A stretch of 64,000 bases of DNA from Streptomyces iranensis (GTDB lineage: Bacteria > Actinomycetota > Actinomycetes > Streptomycetales > Streptomycetaceae), in NCBI RefSeq assembly GCF_017874715.1, contig NZ_JAGGLR010000001.1, positions 434,001 through 498,000 on the forward strand, written 5' to 3'. Both the position numbers and the translations under genes were made by a program. Below the pieces are notes generated by a model. That model was not told the origin of the DNA. It ran no database searches and saw only the letters and a program-made list of their open reading frames with translations. Shown piece by piece: positions 8,771-17,256 of the stretch. The first letter of the stretch is position 1; every line of letters begins with the position of its first letter.

Positions 8771-9172
8771 ACCGGCTGTCGTCTCCGGATAGGTGATCAC
8801 CAGCATGGTGACGCCCTCCTCGGAGACCCAGGGGCCATGCGGCATCCCCGGCGGCCGACAGGCGTAGAAGCCGCGCGAGAAGGTCTCCCCCAGGGTCAGA
8901 TCGCGCATGCTGCCCTCGAGGAGATAGACCTCCTCCCAGCCGTCGTGGCGGACGACCCCGGACGGGGAGGTGTCCGTCCCCGGCTCCCAGCGCACCAGGG
9001 CGGTGGTGTGGGTACCGCTCCCGTCCGCGGCGAGGATCTGTTCGCTGACCCCCGCGGCCGCGCCCGGCGGCCGCTGCCAGGGCGCGGCGGGCAGATGGAA
9101 CTCGTGCTCCGGCTTGGCCCCGCCGCTGCCGCTGCCGCTGCCGCTCATGGACGTACGCCCGGCCTCGCTCAT
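8765..9172 (-). CDS. Cupin-domain protein
   Basis: Small cupin of 135 residues. A Gly/Ser linker at the N-terminus precedes a beta-barrel with VVRHDGWEEVYLLEGSM and MPHGPWVSEEGVTML, matching the two cupin motifs, with one His and Glu in the first and His in the second as likely metal ligands. Similar proteins occur as ChrR-like or quercetinase-like cupins. Its ATG overlaps the stop of the hydrolase gene upstream (ATGA), so both are co-translated. Function is unknown; the context suggests a catabolic enzyme or ligand-binding accessory in the GntR-linked set. Confidence 0.75.
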   Translation of the reverse strand: MSEAGRTSMSGSGSGSGGAKPEHEFHLPAAPWQRPPGAAAGVSEQILAADGSGTHTTALVRWEPGTDTSPSGVVRHDGWEEVYLLEGSMRDLTLGETFSRGFYACRPPGMPHGPWVSEEGVTMLVITYPETTAGR

Positions 9173-9978
9173 GACTGTCCGCCCAGCTTGCGGTTGGCCA
9201 GGACGGACACCGTGCGGCGCACCGCGGTGACCTCCTCGGTGTCCACCTCCCCCACCAGCAGCCCCGGCCCCGCGTCCAGCCGCTCACGTACGGTGCCGTC
9301 GGGGCCGATCAGGGCGCTGTGGCCGATACCGGTGGGGGCGGAGGTCGCGGCGGTCACGCCGGACGCCTCCGGGTCGGCCTGGCCCACGGCCGCCAGCCAT
9401 ACGGTGGCGTCGAGTGCCCGCGCCCGGGTCAGCAGCTCCCACTGCTCGCGCTTACCGGGCCCCGCGCCCCAGGAGGCCGGCAGCAGGGAGAGCACCGCGC
9501 CCGCGTCGGCGTGGGCCCGGAAGAGCTCGGGGAACCGTACGTCGTAGCAGGTGGCCAGGCCGATCCGGACGCCGTCCAGGTCGAAGGTCACCACCTCGGA
9601 GCCCGGGGCCACGGTCTTGGACTCGGCGAAGCCGAAGGCGTCATACAGATGGATCTTGTCGTAGGAGGTCTCCACCCCCGGGCCGGTGGCCAGCAGGGTG
9701 TTGGTCACCCGGCCGTCGGGCGCCGGGGTGAACATCCCGGCCACGACCACCAGCCCGGCGTCCTTCGCGATCTGCCGGACCTCGGTGGCCCAGGGACCGT
9801 CCAGCGGTTCGGCGATGGGGCCGAGCCGGGTGCCGAAGCAGGCCATGGCCGCCTCCGGGAAGGCGACCAGGCGCGCCCCGGCAGCCGCCGCCCGCTGGGT
9901 CTCCTCGCGCAGCAGGGCGAGGTTCGACGCCGGGTCCGGGCCCGTGGTGATCTGGCTCAGTGCGATGCGGAGGGGCAT
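9169..9978 (-). CDS. Carbon-nitrogen hydrolase (nitrilase superfamily)
   Basis: Amidase-type enzyme of 269 residues. The Glu-Lys-Cys triad is visible: Glu in LVAFPEAAM near residue 42, Lys in SYDKIHLYD near 108 and Cys in GLATCYDVRFPELFR near 145. It hydrolyses a C-N bond of an amide; family relatives include omega-amidases and N-carbamoyl hydrolases. ATG 9978 is preferred over 9996 because family members begin at this strand (MPLRIALSQ). It is coupled to the cupin gene and lies 222 bp downstream of the MFS gene on the same strand, so an operon MFS-hydrolase-cupin is possible. Confidence 0.87.
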   Translation of the reverse strand: MPLRIALSQITTGPDPASNLALLREETQRAAAAGARLVAFPEAAMACFGTRLGPIAEPLDGPWATEVRQIAKDAGLVVVAGMFTPAPDGRVTNTLLATGPGVETSYDKIHLYDAFGFAESKTVAPGSEVVTFDLDGVRIGLATCYDVRFPELFRAHADAGAVLSLLPASWGAGPGKREQWELLTRARALDATVWLAAVGQADPEASGVTAATSAPTGIGHSALIGPDGTVRERLDAGPGLLVGEVDTEEVTAVRRTVSVLANRKLGGQS

Positions 9979-10010
9979 GGCGGGTGCTTGCCTCATTTCC
10001 TGGTCGGAGG

Positions 10011-10080
10011 GTCGGAGTGCGGTCCCGGTCGGGAACGTCGGAGTGCGGCCCTGGTCGGGAGCGTCGGAGTGCGGTCGGGG
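10011..10080. repeat. 26-bp tandem repeat, about 2.7 copies
   Basis: Units start at 10011, 10037 and 10063, each opening GTCGGAGTGCGG. A second simple array of GGGAC/AGGAC units follows at about 10166-10196, just before the MFS stop codon. Nothing else is recognisable in the 222-bp gap between the hydrolase and MFS genes. Confidence 0.85.
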
Positions 10081-10200
10081 TGCGTGATCTCGGCAGGGTA
10101 CGCGGCCTCATCCCGCCCCTTCCCCGGTACGGCTCGCTTTACAGCTCCGCGCAGCGGGGCGAGGCGGGACGGGATAGGACGGGACGGGACAGGACGGCGG

Positions 10201-11556
10201 TCAGGACACCTTCGTGGAGGCAGTGTGGCCGACGGGGAGCGGCTCCGGTTCCTCCTCCTCGGCGGTGGACGGGTCCCGGCCCAGCCAGAGGCCTGCCACC
10301 GTGACCGCGGCCGTGATCGCGATGTAGACGGCCAGCGGCACCCAGGCGTGATAGGCCCCGAGCAGCGTGGTGAAGAGCAGCGGCGCGATCGCGCCGCCGA
10401 TGAGCCCGGCGAGGGTGTAGGCGAGCGAGGACCCGGTGTAGCGCAGCCGCGGGGAGAACTGCTCGGCGATGAAGGCCGCCTGCGGTCCGTACATCAGCGA
10501 GTGGATCACCAGCGCGCCGACGACCCCGAGGGTGAGCAGCGCCCAACTGCCGTCCGCGACCAGCGGGAAGAACAGGAACGGCCAGACCCCGGCGGCCACG
10601 GCGGCCCCCACGTACAGCAGCCGCCGGTTGACCCGGTCCGAGAGCGCCCCGGCCAGCGGGATGAGCACGATCTGCAGCGAGGACCCGATCAGCACGGCGG
10701 TGAGCGCCGAGCCGCGCGACATGTCGAGTTCCTTGGTGGCGTAGGTGAGCACGAAGACGGTGAACATCGCGTACAGCACATCGGGGGCGACCCGGCAGAG
10801 GATCGCGGCGGTCAGCGCCCTCGGCTGGGTGGTGAACACCTCGCGCAGCGGCGCCTCCGGGCGGTCCTGCGCGGCCTCCATCGCCTTGAAGACCGGGGTC
10901 TCCTCCAGCTTGGCGCGGATCCACAGACCGAACACCACCAGAAGCCCGGAGAGCAGGAACGCCACCCGCCAGCCCCAGTTGGTGAACTGGTCCTCCGTCA
11001 GCGCCGCGCCCAGCGCTGCCAGGACGCCGTTGGCCAGCAGATTGCCCGCCGGCGGGCCGACCTGGGCGGCGGAGGCGTAGAAGCCGCGCCGCCGCGGATC
11101 GCCGAACTCGCTGGACAGCAGCACCGCACCGCCCCACTCGCCGCCGACGCCGACGCCCTGCGCGAAACGCAGCAGCACCAGCGCGGCCGGGGCCGCGACC
11201 CCGACCGTGGCGTAGGTGGGCAGCAGCCCGATCAGCAGTGTGGCGCCGCCGATGAGCACGAGCGTCGCGATGAGCACCTTCTTGCGGCCGATGACATCGC
11301 CGAGCCGGCCGAAGACGAAGCCGCCCAGCGGCCGGGAGACATAGCCGACGGCGTAGGTGGAGAACGCCAGCAGGGTGCCGGTGGTGGGGTCCTTGGAGGG
11401 GAAGAAGAGATCGCCGAAGACCAGGGCCGCGGCGGCGGAGTAGACGGCGAAGTCGTACCACTCCAGGGCGGTGCCGGTGAGGCTGGCGACGAAGGCGCGA
11501 CGGACCCCGGACCGGTCGGCCCGGGGTGGCGGTGCGCTCGATGCGGTGGGCTGCAT
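10201..11556 (-). CDS. MFS metabolite:H+ symporter
   Basis: Twelve-helix permease of 451 residues, MHS branch of the major facilitator superfamily (relatives carry shikimate, ketoglutarate, citrate or proline). Diagnostic stretches are GTALEWYDFAVYS at the first helix, the loop GRLGDVIGRKKVL, and LLRFAQGVGVGGEWGGAVLL in helices 4-5. The C-terminal tail is acidic (EEEEPEP). ATG 11556 follows GAGGACGG. The frame is open another 88 codons upstream, but that part is non-family sequence lying over the operator. The three half-site array at 11653-11680 is about 100 bp upstream. It probably imports the compound degraded by the adjacent hydrolase and DUF2848 protein. Confidence 0.9.
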   Translation of the reverse strand: MQPTASSAPPPRADRSGVRRAFVASLTGTALEWYDFAVYSAAAALVFGDLFFPSKDPTTGTLLAFSTYAVGYVSRPLGGFVFGRLGDVIGRKKVLIATLVLIGGATLLIGLLPTYATVGVAAPAALVLLRFAQGVGVGGEWGGAVLLSSEFGDPRRRGFYASAAQVGPPAGNLLANGVLAALGAALTEDQFTNWGWRVAFLLSGLLVVFGLWIRAKLEETPVFKAMEAAQDRPEAPLREVFTTQPRALTAAILCRVAPDVLYAMFTVFVLTYATKELDMSRGSALTAVLIGSSLQIVLIPLAGALSDRVNRRLLYVGAAVAAGVWPFLFFPLVADGSWALLTLGVVGALVIHSLMYGPQAAFIAEQFSPRLRYTGSSLAYTLAGLIGGAIAPLLFTTLLGAYHAWVPLAVYIAITAAVTVAGLWLGRDPSTAEEEEPEPLPVGHTASTKVS

Positions 11557-11652
11557 ATTCCGTCCTCGAGGTGGTGCATGAGGCTTACGGGATGGTACGT
11601 GGCGTTTTCGTGGTGGTGCGAGGGGGTGGGGGTTGCGCGGATCGGCCTTCCG

Positions 11653-11680
11653 GCATACTTCTTGTATACCAAGCGTATGC
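11653..11680. promoter_or_regulatory. Triple half-site GntR operator between MFS and DUF2848 genes
   Basis: GCATAC-N5-GTATAC-N5-GTATGC forms two overlapping inverted repeats sharing the central GTATAC. The right pair is identical in boxes and spacing to the site before gntR (7952-7968). It sits in the 288-bp divergent gap, so it could control both genes. Confidence 0.65.
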
Positions 11681-11844
11681 GCAACCCCTCCGGAGGAAGT
11701 TAACCGCTTCGAAACCGCGAAAAGCGCGGCCACCCGCGGCAGCGGGTGACCGCTCGGCAAGCGCGGAAACCGCAGCCCGCCCCCCAAGCCCCCAAGCCCC
11801 ACAAGCCCCCCAAGCCCCACCGCGCCCTGGAGAGCACAGCACCC

Positions 11845-12570
11845 ATGACAACGAAGCCGTCACAGCCCGCAGCACAGTCCGCCCCGTCCTCGCTCACCTT
11901 CGAACTCCCCGATGGCTCCCGGCACCACGTGGAGGTCGTCCAGGTGCTCAACGCGGGCTACGCGGGACGCAGCCAGGAGGATGTGGCCGCCCATGTGGCC
12001 GAGCTCGCCGAGCTGGGCGTGCCCGCACCCTCCGTGACGCCCGCCCTCTACCCGGTCGCCCCCTACCTGGCCCAGCAGACCGGCCGCGTCAGCGTCCAGC
12101 ACGCCCGCACCTCGGGCGAGGCCGAGTGGGCGCTGGTCGTGGCCGCGGACGGGGAGCTGCTGCTGACCGCGGCCTGCGACCACACCGACCGCGAGCTGGA
12201 GGTCCACGGCGTGGCCTGGAGCAAGAACGCGGCCCCCGATGTGCTGGCCACCCGCGCCTGGCGGCTGTCCGATGTGGCGCCCCGCCTCGACGATCTGACG
12301 CTCCGCGCCTGGGTCACTCACGACGGTGAGGAGACCGAGGTGCAGAGCGGCACCCTGGCCGAGCTGCTGCCGCCCGCGTACTGGGTCGAGGTGCTGCGCG
12401 AACGCGGTGACCTGGTGCCCGGCACCGTGCTGATCTCCGGCACCATTCCGATGGCCGAGGGCGTGGACCAGTTCGCCGGGCGCTGGCGGGTGGAACTGGG
12501 CGACCCGGCCACCGGCCGGACCATCGAGTGCTCCTACGACGTGGTCCCGCTGCCCGAGCCGATCGGCTGA
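11845..12570 (+). CDS. DUF2848-family protein (fumarylacetoacetase-like fold suspected)
   Basis: Conserved protein of 241 residues recognised as DUF2848 by its opening SLTFELPDG, the segment VLNAGYAGRSQEDVAAHVAE, APSVTPALYPVAPYL, DHTDRELEVHGVAWSK and the ending VLISGTIPMAEGVDQF. The last part resembles the metal-site region of fumarylacetoacetate hydrolases, so hydrolysis of a C-C or ester bond is plausible but unproven. ATG 11845 is chosen; an upstream in-frame Met would add a Pro/Lys-rich stretch. It is divergent from the MFS gene across the shared operator, which makes it part of the same inferred catabolic unit. Confidence 0.82.
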   Translation: MTTKPSQPAAQSAPSSLTFELPDGSRHHVEVVQVLNAGYAGRSQEDVAAHVAELAELGVPAPSVTPALYPVAPYLAQQTGRVSVQHARTSGEAEWALVVAADGELLLTAACDHTDRELEVHGVAWSKNAAPDVLATRAWRLSDVAPRLDDLTLRAWVTHDGEETEVQSGTLAELLPPAYWVEVLRERGDLVPGTVLISGTIPMAEGVDQFAGRWRVELGDPATGRTIECSYDVVPLPEPIG

Positions 12571-12635
12571 GACCCGCGCAAGAGCCCGCACGAGAGCCCG
12601 CACGAGAGTCCGCGCAAGAGCCCGCACCGGAGCAG

Positions 12636-12705
12636 GGACAACGCGCGAAGGCCGTCCGCCGCACGGCCCCGAAGGGTATGCGGTGGACGGCCTTCGCCGT
12701 TGTCC
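12636..12705. terminator. Long hairpin between convergent genes
   Basis: The arms 12636-12662 and 12680-12705 pair over about 26 bp with one unpaired base and a 17-nt loop. There is no T-run, as usual in Streptomyces. It separates the DUF2848 gene from the convergent SPW gene and can stop transcription from both sides. Immediately before it (12574-12630) GAGCCCGCAC-like units are repeated about five times. Confidence 0.8.
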
Positions 12706-12731
12706 AGACGGTTCGGTGATTCAGCGTCCGG

Positions 12732-13175
12732 TCAGGTGGTTTCCCTGCCCTTCCGCATCACCATGCCGGCTGCGATCAGGCCGAACAGGCAGGTGATGGC
12801 ACCCACGACGACATTGTTCGCGATCATCCCGGCATCGGCGCCCCGGGCGACCACCCAGGGAGAAATGATCATCCATACACCGATCGCGGACATGGCCCAG
12901 CACAGGCTGTACATCCTCCTCGGCGCCGTGGTGAGGCCGAGCCCCAGCAGGGCGATGGTGATACCGAGGACGAGGTTGTTGACCATGAGGTTGGGGCTGG
13001 TGCCCGAGAAGTGCACCACCCAGGGAGAGATGGCGAAGTACAGACCGGCGAGAAGCACCGGCCCGTCGAGGAAGACAACGTCCCGCGCGTCCATCATGCG
13101 TGCGTAGCGCTCCCGCATCTCGGACACGTCGGGGTGGCCCGTTATATCGCCTCTCGCACGTGAGACGTCGGCCAT
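12732..13175 (-). CDS. SPW-repeat membrane protein
   Basis: Small integral membrane protein of 147 residues with two SPW repeats, ISPWVVHFSG and ISPWVVARGA, each in a pair of hydrophobic helices (four helices in all) after a charged N-terminus of about 40 residues. ATG 13175 follows AAGGAGG with ideal spacing; the longer frame to 13283 is rejected. The family is common in actinobacteria and its role is unknown. It stands alone, convergent with the DUF2848 gene. Confidence 0.88.
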   Translation of the reverse strand: MADVSRARGDITGHPDVSEMRERYARMMDARDVVFLDGPVLLAGLYFAISPWVVHFSGTSPNLMVNNLVLGITIALLGLGLTTAPRRMYSLCWAMSAIGVWMIISPWVVARGADAGMIANNVVVGAITCLFGLIAAGMVMRKGRETT

Positions 13176-13307
13176 TCGACTCGCCTCCTTCGATCCATGC
13201 AAGTCTGACCGCACAGTGCGGTAAAACACCGCACCCCCATTGTGCGCCTCGCCTTGGCATATAGGTAGATGCCGGATTTGCACTTAAAGGTGTATCGTGC
13301 GCCTCCG

Positions 13308-13679
13308 TCAGGCGGGATGGACCGCCTCGTGCTTCTCGTAGCAGTCCCGGTCGAGATCCCGCACGTCGACGGTGGTCTGCACGGTCAGCCCCGGCACCGG
13401 TGACACATGGGCGCGCGCCACCTCCACCACCGCGGCGGACAGCTCCCGCTTGGTCTCCGCGTCACGCCCGGACAGGATCGACACCTCGATATGGATCATG
13501 GCGAGGTCGTCGGCGCCATCCGCGAGATGGGCCTCCTCTATCCGCCGGAACCGGGTCTTGCAACCCGCCACAACCGTGTCGACGGTCTTGGCGACCACGG
13601 GGTGCAGGGCGGCACCGAAGCCTGGGCGGTCGAACGCGTCGGTCAGGGTGCCGGAGTATTCGACGACGATGTGCGGCAT
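13308..13679 (-). CDS. 5-carboxymethyl-2-hydroxymuconate delta-isomerase family
   Basis: Tautomerase-superfamily enzyme of 123 residues. After Met removal the N-terminus is PHIVVEYS, giving the catalytic N-terminal proline of this family. Later landmarks are a conserved Arg region (KTRFRRIEEAHLADG) and the C-terminal half around LTVQTTVDVRDLD. The archetype isomerises carboxymethyl-hydroxymuconate in homoprotocatechuate degradation. No other gene of that pathway adjoins it, so the substrate is uncertain. ATG 13679 has TGAGGAG upstream; the 51-codon extension is not family-like. Confidence 0.85.
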   Translation of the reverse strand: MPHIVVEYSGTLTDAFDRPGFGAALHPVVAKTVDTVVAGCKTRFRRIEEAHLADGADDLAMIHIEVSILSGRDAETKRELSAAVVEVARAHVSPVPGLTVQTTVDVRDLDRDCYEKHEAVHPA

Positions 13680-13812
13680 GGGCTTGCGCTCCTCAAGGGG
13701 TACGCGGCGGCCTGCGGAGCTTTCCGCGCGGGGCCTCTTACCGGGGCATCGTCGCACCTCTTCCCGGTCAACGGCCGAGCGCCCCGGGCCCGGTATCTGC
13801 TTCAATAGGGCC

Positions 13813-13944
13813 ATGGCCAGCCTCCATGACATCGCGACGGGTCGTTACGACCTCGAACCGTTCTGGCCGTCCCGGCAGGCGCACCACTTCGACCGCGAGT
13901 GTTGCCGCGCATCCGATGCGCGGGCCCGCTCGCTCGGTCGCTGA
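13813..13944 (+). CDS. Possible 43-residue small ORF ahead of the winged-helix gene
   Basis: A short frame starting MASLHDIATG and containing HHFDRECCRAS ends 72 bp before the winged-helix gene. No strong ribosome site is seen. The 337-bp gap has no other gene. Streptomyces small leader peptides of sulphur genes often end in a Cys-Arg pair, and CCR here is faintly reminiscent, but the resemblance is weak and the ORF may be chance. Confidence 0.25.
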   Translation: MASLHDIATGRYDLEPFWPSRQAHHFDRECCRASDARARSLGR

Positions 13945-14016
13945 CCTCTCCGCCCGGCCGCCCAGCCCGCGCGCACGACGTCCACTGACGCCCTCTCGCG
14001 CGAAAGAGCTGACCTC

Positions 14017-14595
14017 ATGACGAACCTCCGTGGCCTGTCGTCCGCCTCTGCCTCCGCTCCCGCGGCCCCGACCAGCCCATCCGTCCCACCCGCCCGCCAG
14101 CGGCTGCGAGCCGTCGCACCCGACGAGGTGCCACCGGTCGCCGACCTGCTGCACCCCGGCGCCACCTGGCTGCCCGCTCCCCCGCACACCGTGCCCGCGC
14201 TCCCCGGACATCCGCCGATGGTCGGCTATCTGGTGCTGGTCCCGGCCGACCGGCAGGGACCTGAGGCGGCGGGGCCGCCCACGGAGGGGGTTCCGGCGGT
14301 GACGGGTGACGAGCTGATCCGGATCGACCCCGACCAGCGGACCGCCGAGGTCGCCGGGCGGCCGCTGGACCTGACGTACCTCGAGTTCGAGCTGCTGAGC
14401 CATCTCGTCGCCCATCCGCACCGGGTGCACACCCGCGATCAGCTGGTGACCACGGTGTGGGGGTACGGCCATGTCGGCGACGGCCGGACCGTCGATGTCC
14501 ATGTGGCCCGGCTGCGCCGCAAGATGGGTGCCGAGCACCGGGGGACGATCGTGACGGTGCGGCGGGTGGGGTACAAGTACGTGCCCACCGCCTGA
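14017..14595 (+). CDS. Stand-alone winged-helix protein, OmpR/PhoB DNA-binding type
   Basis: 192-residue protein with no receiver domain. The first 95 residues are Ala/Pro-rich with a hydrophobic PPMVGYLVLVP strand. The C-terminal 95 residues are a Trans_reg_C domain: LDLTYLEFELLSHLVAHPHR, TRDQLVTTVWGYGH, then the recognition helix TVDVHVARLRRKM and wing VRRVGYKYV. DNA binding is likely, but there is no phosphorylation site and no adjacent kinase, so the input is unknown. A strong hairpin follows its stop (14617-14663), so it is monocistronic. Confidence 0.85.
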   Translation: MTNLRGLSSASASAPAAPTSPSVPPARQRLRAVAPDEVPPVADLLHPGATWLPAPPHTVPALPGHPPMVGYLVLVPADRQGPEAAGPPTEGVPAVTGDELIRIDPDQRTAEVAGRPLDLTYLEFELLSHLVAHPHRVHTRDQLVTTVWGYGHVGDGRTVDVHVARLRRKMGAEHRGTIVTVRRVGYKYVPTA

Positions 14596-14616
14596 CCACT
14601 CTCGTCAACCCGCGAA

Positions 14617-14663
14617 CGCCCGCCGTGGCGGGCAGGCCAGGAGCCTGTCCGCCACGGCGGGCG
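14617..14663 (+). terminator. Terminator hairpin after the winged-helix gene
   Basis: Arms of 20 nt (14617-14636 and 14644-14663) pair with a single mismatch around a 7-nt loop, starting 22 bp after the stop codon. No T-run follows. Confidence 0.85.
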
Positions 14664-14689
14664 CGTGCGGTGCGGATCCGGGACCCCAG

Positions 14690-14826
14690 CGGGTCCGCGA
14701 CCTCAGCGGGCCCGCGACCTCAGCAGGTCCAGGCCCTCGACGGGGCCAGGCCCTCAACAGGCCCGGGACCTCAGCGGGCCCGGGGACCTCAGCAGGTCCA
14801 GGACCTCCGCGGGCCCGCGACCTCAG
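14690..14826. repeat. Degenerate tandem array, about 16-bp unit
   Basis: Roughly nine copies of units such as GACCTCAGCGGGCCCG, with variants CAGGTCCAG and GGCCCTCGACG, fill the space between the winged-helix terminator and the MMPL gene and reach the MMPL stop codon at 14823. Confidence 0.85.
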
Positions 14827-17018
14827 CGGCCCGCCCCCACCAGCGGCGGCCGCGGCCGCTCCACCGGCTCCTCGCCGTGGCTTACGTTCGGCAGCCACCG
14901 CAGGGCGCGCGGCAGATACCAGTTGCGCTCCCCGAGCAGCGCCATCACCGACGGCAGCAGCACCATCCGCACCAGTGTGGCGTCCACCAGCACCGCGACC
15001 GCGAGCCCGACGCCCATCTGCTGCATGTCCTGCATCCGCAGCAGCGCGAAGACCGCGAACACGGCGACCATGATGGCGGCCGCCCCGGTGACCGAGCCCG
15101 CCGTGGTCCGGATGCCCTCGCGGATCGCGTCCCGGGTGGCGAGCCCCCGCTCATGGGCCTCCCGGATCCGCGAGACCACGAACACGTGGTAGTCCATCGA
15201 CAGTCCGAAGAGGATGACGAGGACGAACAGCGGCATCCACCCCTCGATCGCCCCGGCCGGCTCCATCCCCAGCCACTCCGCGCCCCAGCCGTGCTGGAAG
15301 ACGGCGGTCATCGTGCCGTACGCGGCGCCCACCGACAGCAGGTTGAGCAGGATCGAGACGATCGCGATCGGCAGCGACCGGAAGCAGAGCAGCATCAGCA
15401 CGAAGGTCACGGCGGCGATGAAGAGGAAGACCGGTGCGATGTCGGTCTTCAGCTGGTCGTTGAAGTCGCGGCTGGAGGCGAGCTCACCGGTCACGTACGC
15501 CTGGTCGGAGACCGGTCCGAGGATCCTCGGCACCAGATCCTCCTTGAGGGTGTCCAGGGCACGCCGGGAGGTGGCGTCCTGACCGTCCCCGGCCAGCGGC
15601 ACCTCGATCCGGGCCACCCCCTCCGTACGGTGCGCCTCGACATCCACCGTCTTCCCGAACCGCCCGGACGCGGCGAGTTCCTTCTTCAAGTCCGCCACCG
15701 CCGCGTCGAAACGGGCGGAGCCCACCTCGTCGGAGCGCAGCACCACCTCGGCCGGGGCGGGGCCGCCGGGGAAGGAGCCGGTGATCTCCTGGTACGCCAC
15801 GGTGATGGGGGCGTCGGAGCCGAACTGCTTCTCCAGGCCGAGCTGTTCGGTCTTCATCCCGAGGGCGGGCGCGCACAGCACGAGCAGCAGCACGCCCGAT
15901 ACGGCGGCGAACAGCTTCGGCTTGGCGAGGACCGGCCGCATCAGCCTGCCGGAGAGACCCCCGCTGGCGTGCACGCCCTTCTTCCGGCGGCGGTTCAGCA
16001 GCGGCACCCGCCCGGCGTCGATCCGGTCGCCCAGCCAGGACAGCATCGCGGGCAGCACGGTCACCGAGCCGAGCATCGCCATCAGCACGACCAGGATGGT
16101 GGCGACCGCGAAGCCGTGGAACAGCAGCAGCCCGGACAGGAACATCCCGGCCATCGCCAGCATGACCGTGACCCCGGAGATCAGCACCGCGCGGCCGCTG
16201 GTGGCGGCCGCGATCCGCAGCGCGGTCCCGGCGTCCCGGCCCGCGGCCCGCTCATCGCGCTCCCGCCGCAGATAGAACAGCGAGTAGTCGACGCCGACTG
16301 CCAGGCCCACCAGGAACATCACCGAGTTGGTGGAGTCGAAAAGGGGCAGCTGATGGCTGACGAGGGCGAGCAGCCCGAAGGTGCCGACGCAGGCGGTCAC
16401 CGCGAGCAGCACCGGCAGCAGCGCGGCCACCAGCGCCCCGAAGACCACCAGCAGAATGCCCAGCGCCAGCGGTACGGCGGTCAGCTCGGCCTTCTTGAAG
16501 TCGTCGGTCAGCATGTCGTCGAGCCGATGCTGGGCGGTGGCGTCGCCGAACTCGTAGGCCACGACGCCCCGATGGGCCGATTCGGTCCTCTCCACCGCCT
16601 CGACGACCGGCCCGACCCGCTTCCCGGCCATGTCCGGGTCGCCCTTCATCTCAAAGCTGATCAGTGCCTCCCGGCCGTTCTCCGAGCGCACCGGGGGCTG
16701 GACGCGCGCCGTCTCGCCCGTCCGCTCCAGCCGCGCCGAGAGGTCCCGGGCCGCGTCCCGCCAGCCGTCCGGGCGGTCGCTGCGCAGCATCACCATCTCG
16801 CCGGCCGGGGTCTGGAGGCCCGCGTCCTCCAGGATCTTCTCGGCGCGTGCGGAATCGCCCGCACTGTTCTCGGAGTTGGTCATCTGCCGGGACCCCGACA
16901 TTCCCCCGACCACGGCGACGACCACGACGAACAGCAGCCATCCGATGATCGCGGTCTTGCGGTGGCGGGTGCTCCACCCGCCCAGCCGCACGGCCAGGCC
17001 CTTCCTCGTTGCGCTCAT
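14823..17018 (-). CDS. MMPL-family (RND) transporter
   Basis: Large exporter of 731 residues with two repeats of one helix, a big periplasm-side loop and five to six helices. Visible are the first helix after RHRKTAIIGW, the block VGLAVGVDYSLFYLRRERDE in repeat 1 and its counterpart VILFGLSMDYHVFVVSRIRE in repeat 2, the family's most conserved proton-relay regions. Actinobacterial relatives export lipids, antibiotics or pigments (ActII-3 type). ATG 17018 follows GGGGAGAG; the much longer open frame to 17714 is antisense to the kinase gene. It is divergent from the sensor kinase, which may control it. Confidence 0.92.
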   Translation of the reverse strand: MSATRKGLAVRLGGWSTRHRKTAIIGWLLFVVVVAVVGGMSGSRQMTNSENSAGDSARAEKILEDAGLQTPAGEMVMLRSDRPDGWRDAARDLSARLERTGETARVQPPVRSENGREALISFEMKGDPDMAGKRVGPVVEAVERTESAHRGVVAYEFGDATAQHRLDDMLTDDFKKAELTAVPLALGILLVVFGALVAALLPVLLAVTACVGTFGLLALVSHQLPLFDSTNSVMFLVGLAVGVDYSLFYLRRERDERAAGRDAGTALRIAAATSGRAVLISGVTVMLAMAGMFLSGLLLFHGFAVATILVVLMAMLGSVTVLPAMLSWLGDRIDAGRVPLLNRRRKKGVHASGGLSGRLMRPVLAKPKLFAAVSGVLLLVLCAPALGMKTEQLGLEKQFGSDAPITVAYQEITGSFPGGPAPAEVVLRSDEVGSARFDAAVADLKKELAASGRFGKTVDVEAHRTEGVARIEVPLAGDGQDATSRRALDTLKEDLVPRILGPVSDQAYVTGELASSRDFNDQLKTDIAPVFLFIAAVTFVLMLLCFRSLPIAIVSILLNLLSVGAAYGTMTAVFQHGWGAEWLGMEPAGAIEGWMPLFVLVILFGLSMDYHVFVVSRIREAHERGLATRDAIREGIRTTAGSVTGAAAIMVAVFAVFALLRMQDMQQMGVGLAVAVLVDATLVRMVLLPSVMALLGERNWYLPRALRWLPNVSHGEEPVERPRPPLVGAGR

Positions 17019-17256
17019 GGCGTCTCTCCCCGTGCGGTACGGACGGAACAGGTCATGCCACGACGTTAGAAAACCGCAGGTCCGCGCCCCAGCCGGGCAG
17101 CCACCCTGTCGCCGAGCCATAGGGCGAGGCGGGGAGGTGGTGCCAGGTACACCCCGGGACGGTGTCCGGCCCCCGTGTCCGGGCGGCGGGCCGCTGACAC
17201 ACTGAGATGGCCCGCCGGTGCGGGCACGACATTCCGACCAGCGAGGGGGAAGCCGG

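Noticed and set aside
14690..14826. CRISPR-like or coding repeat
   Set aside because: The units are directly joined with no spacers, and the frames across it give only Gly/Pro/Arg repeats.
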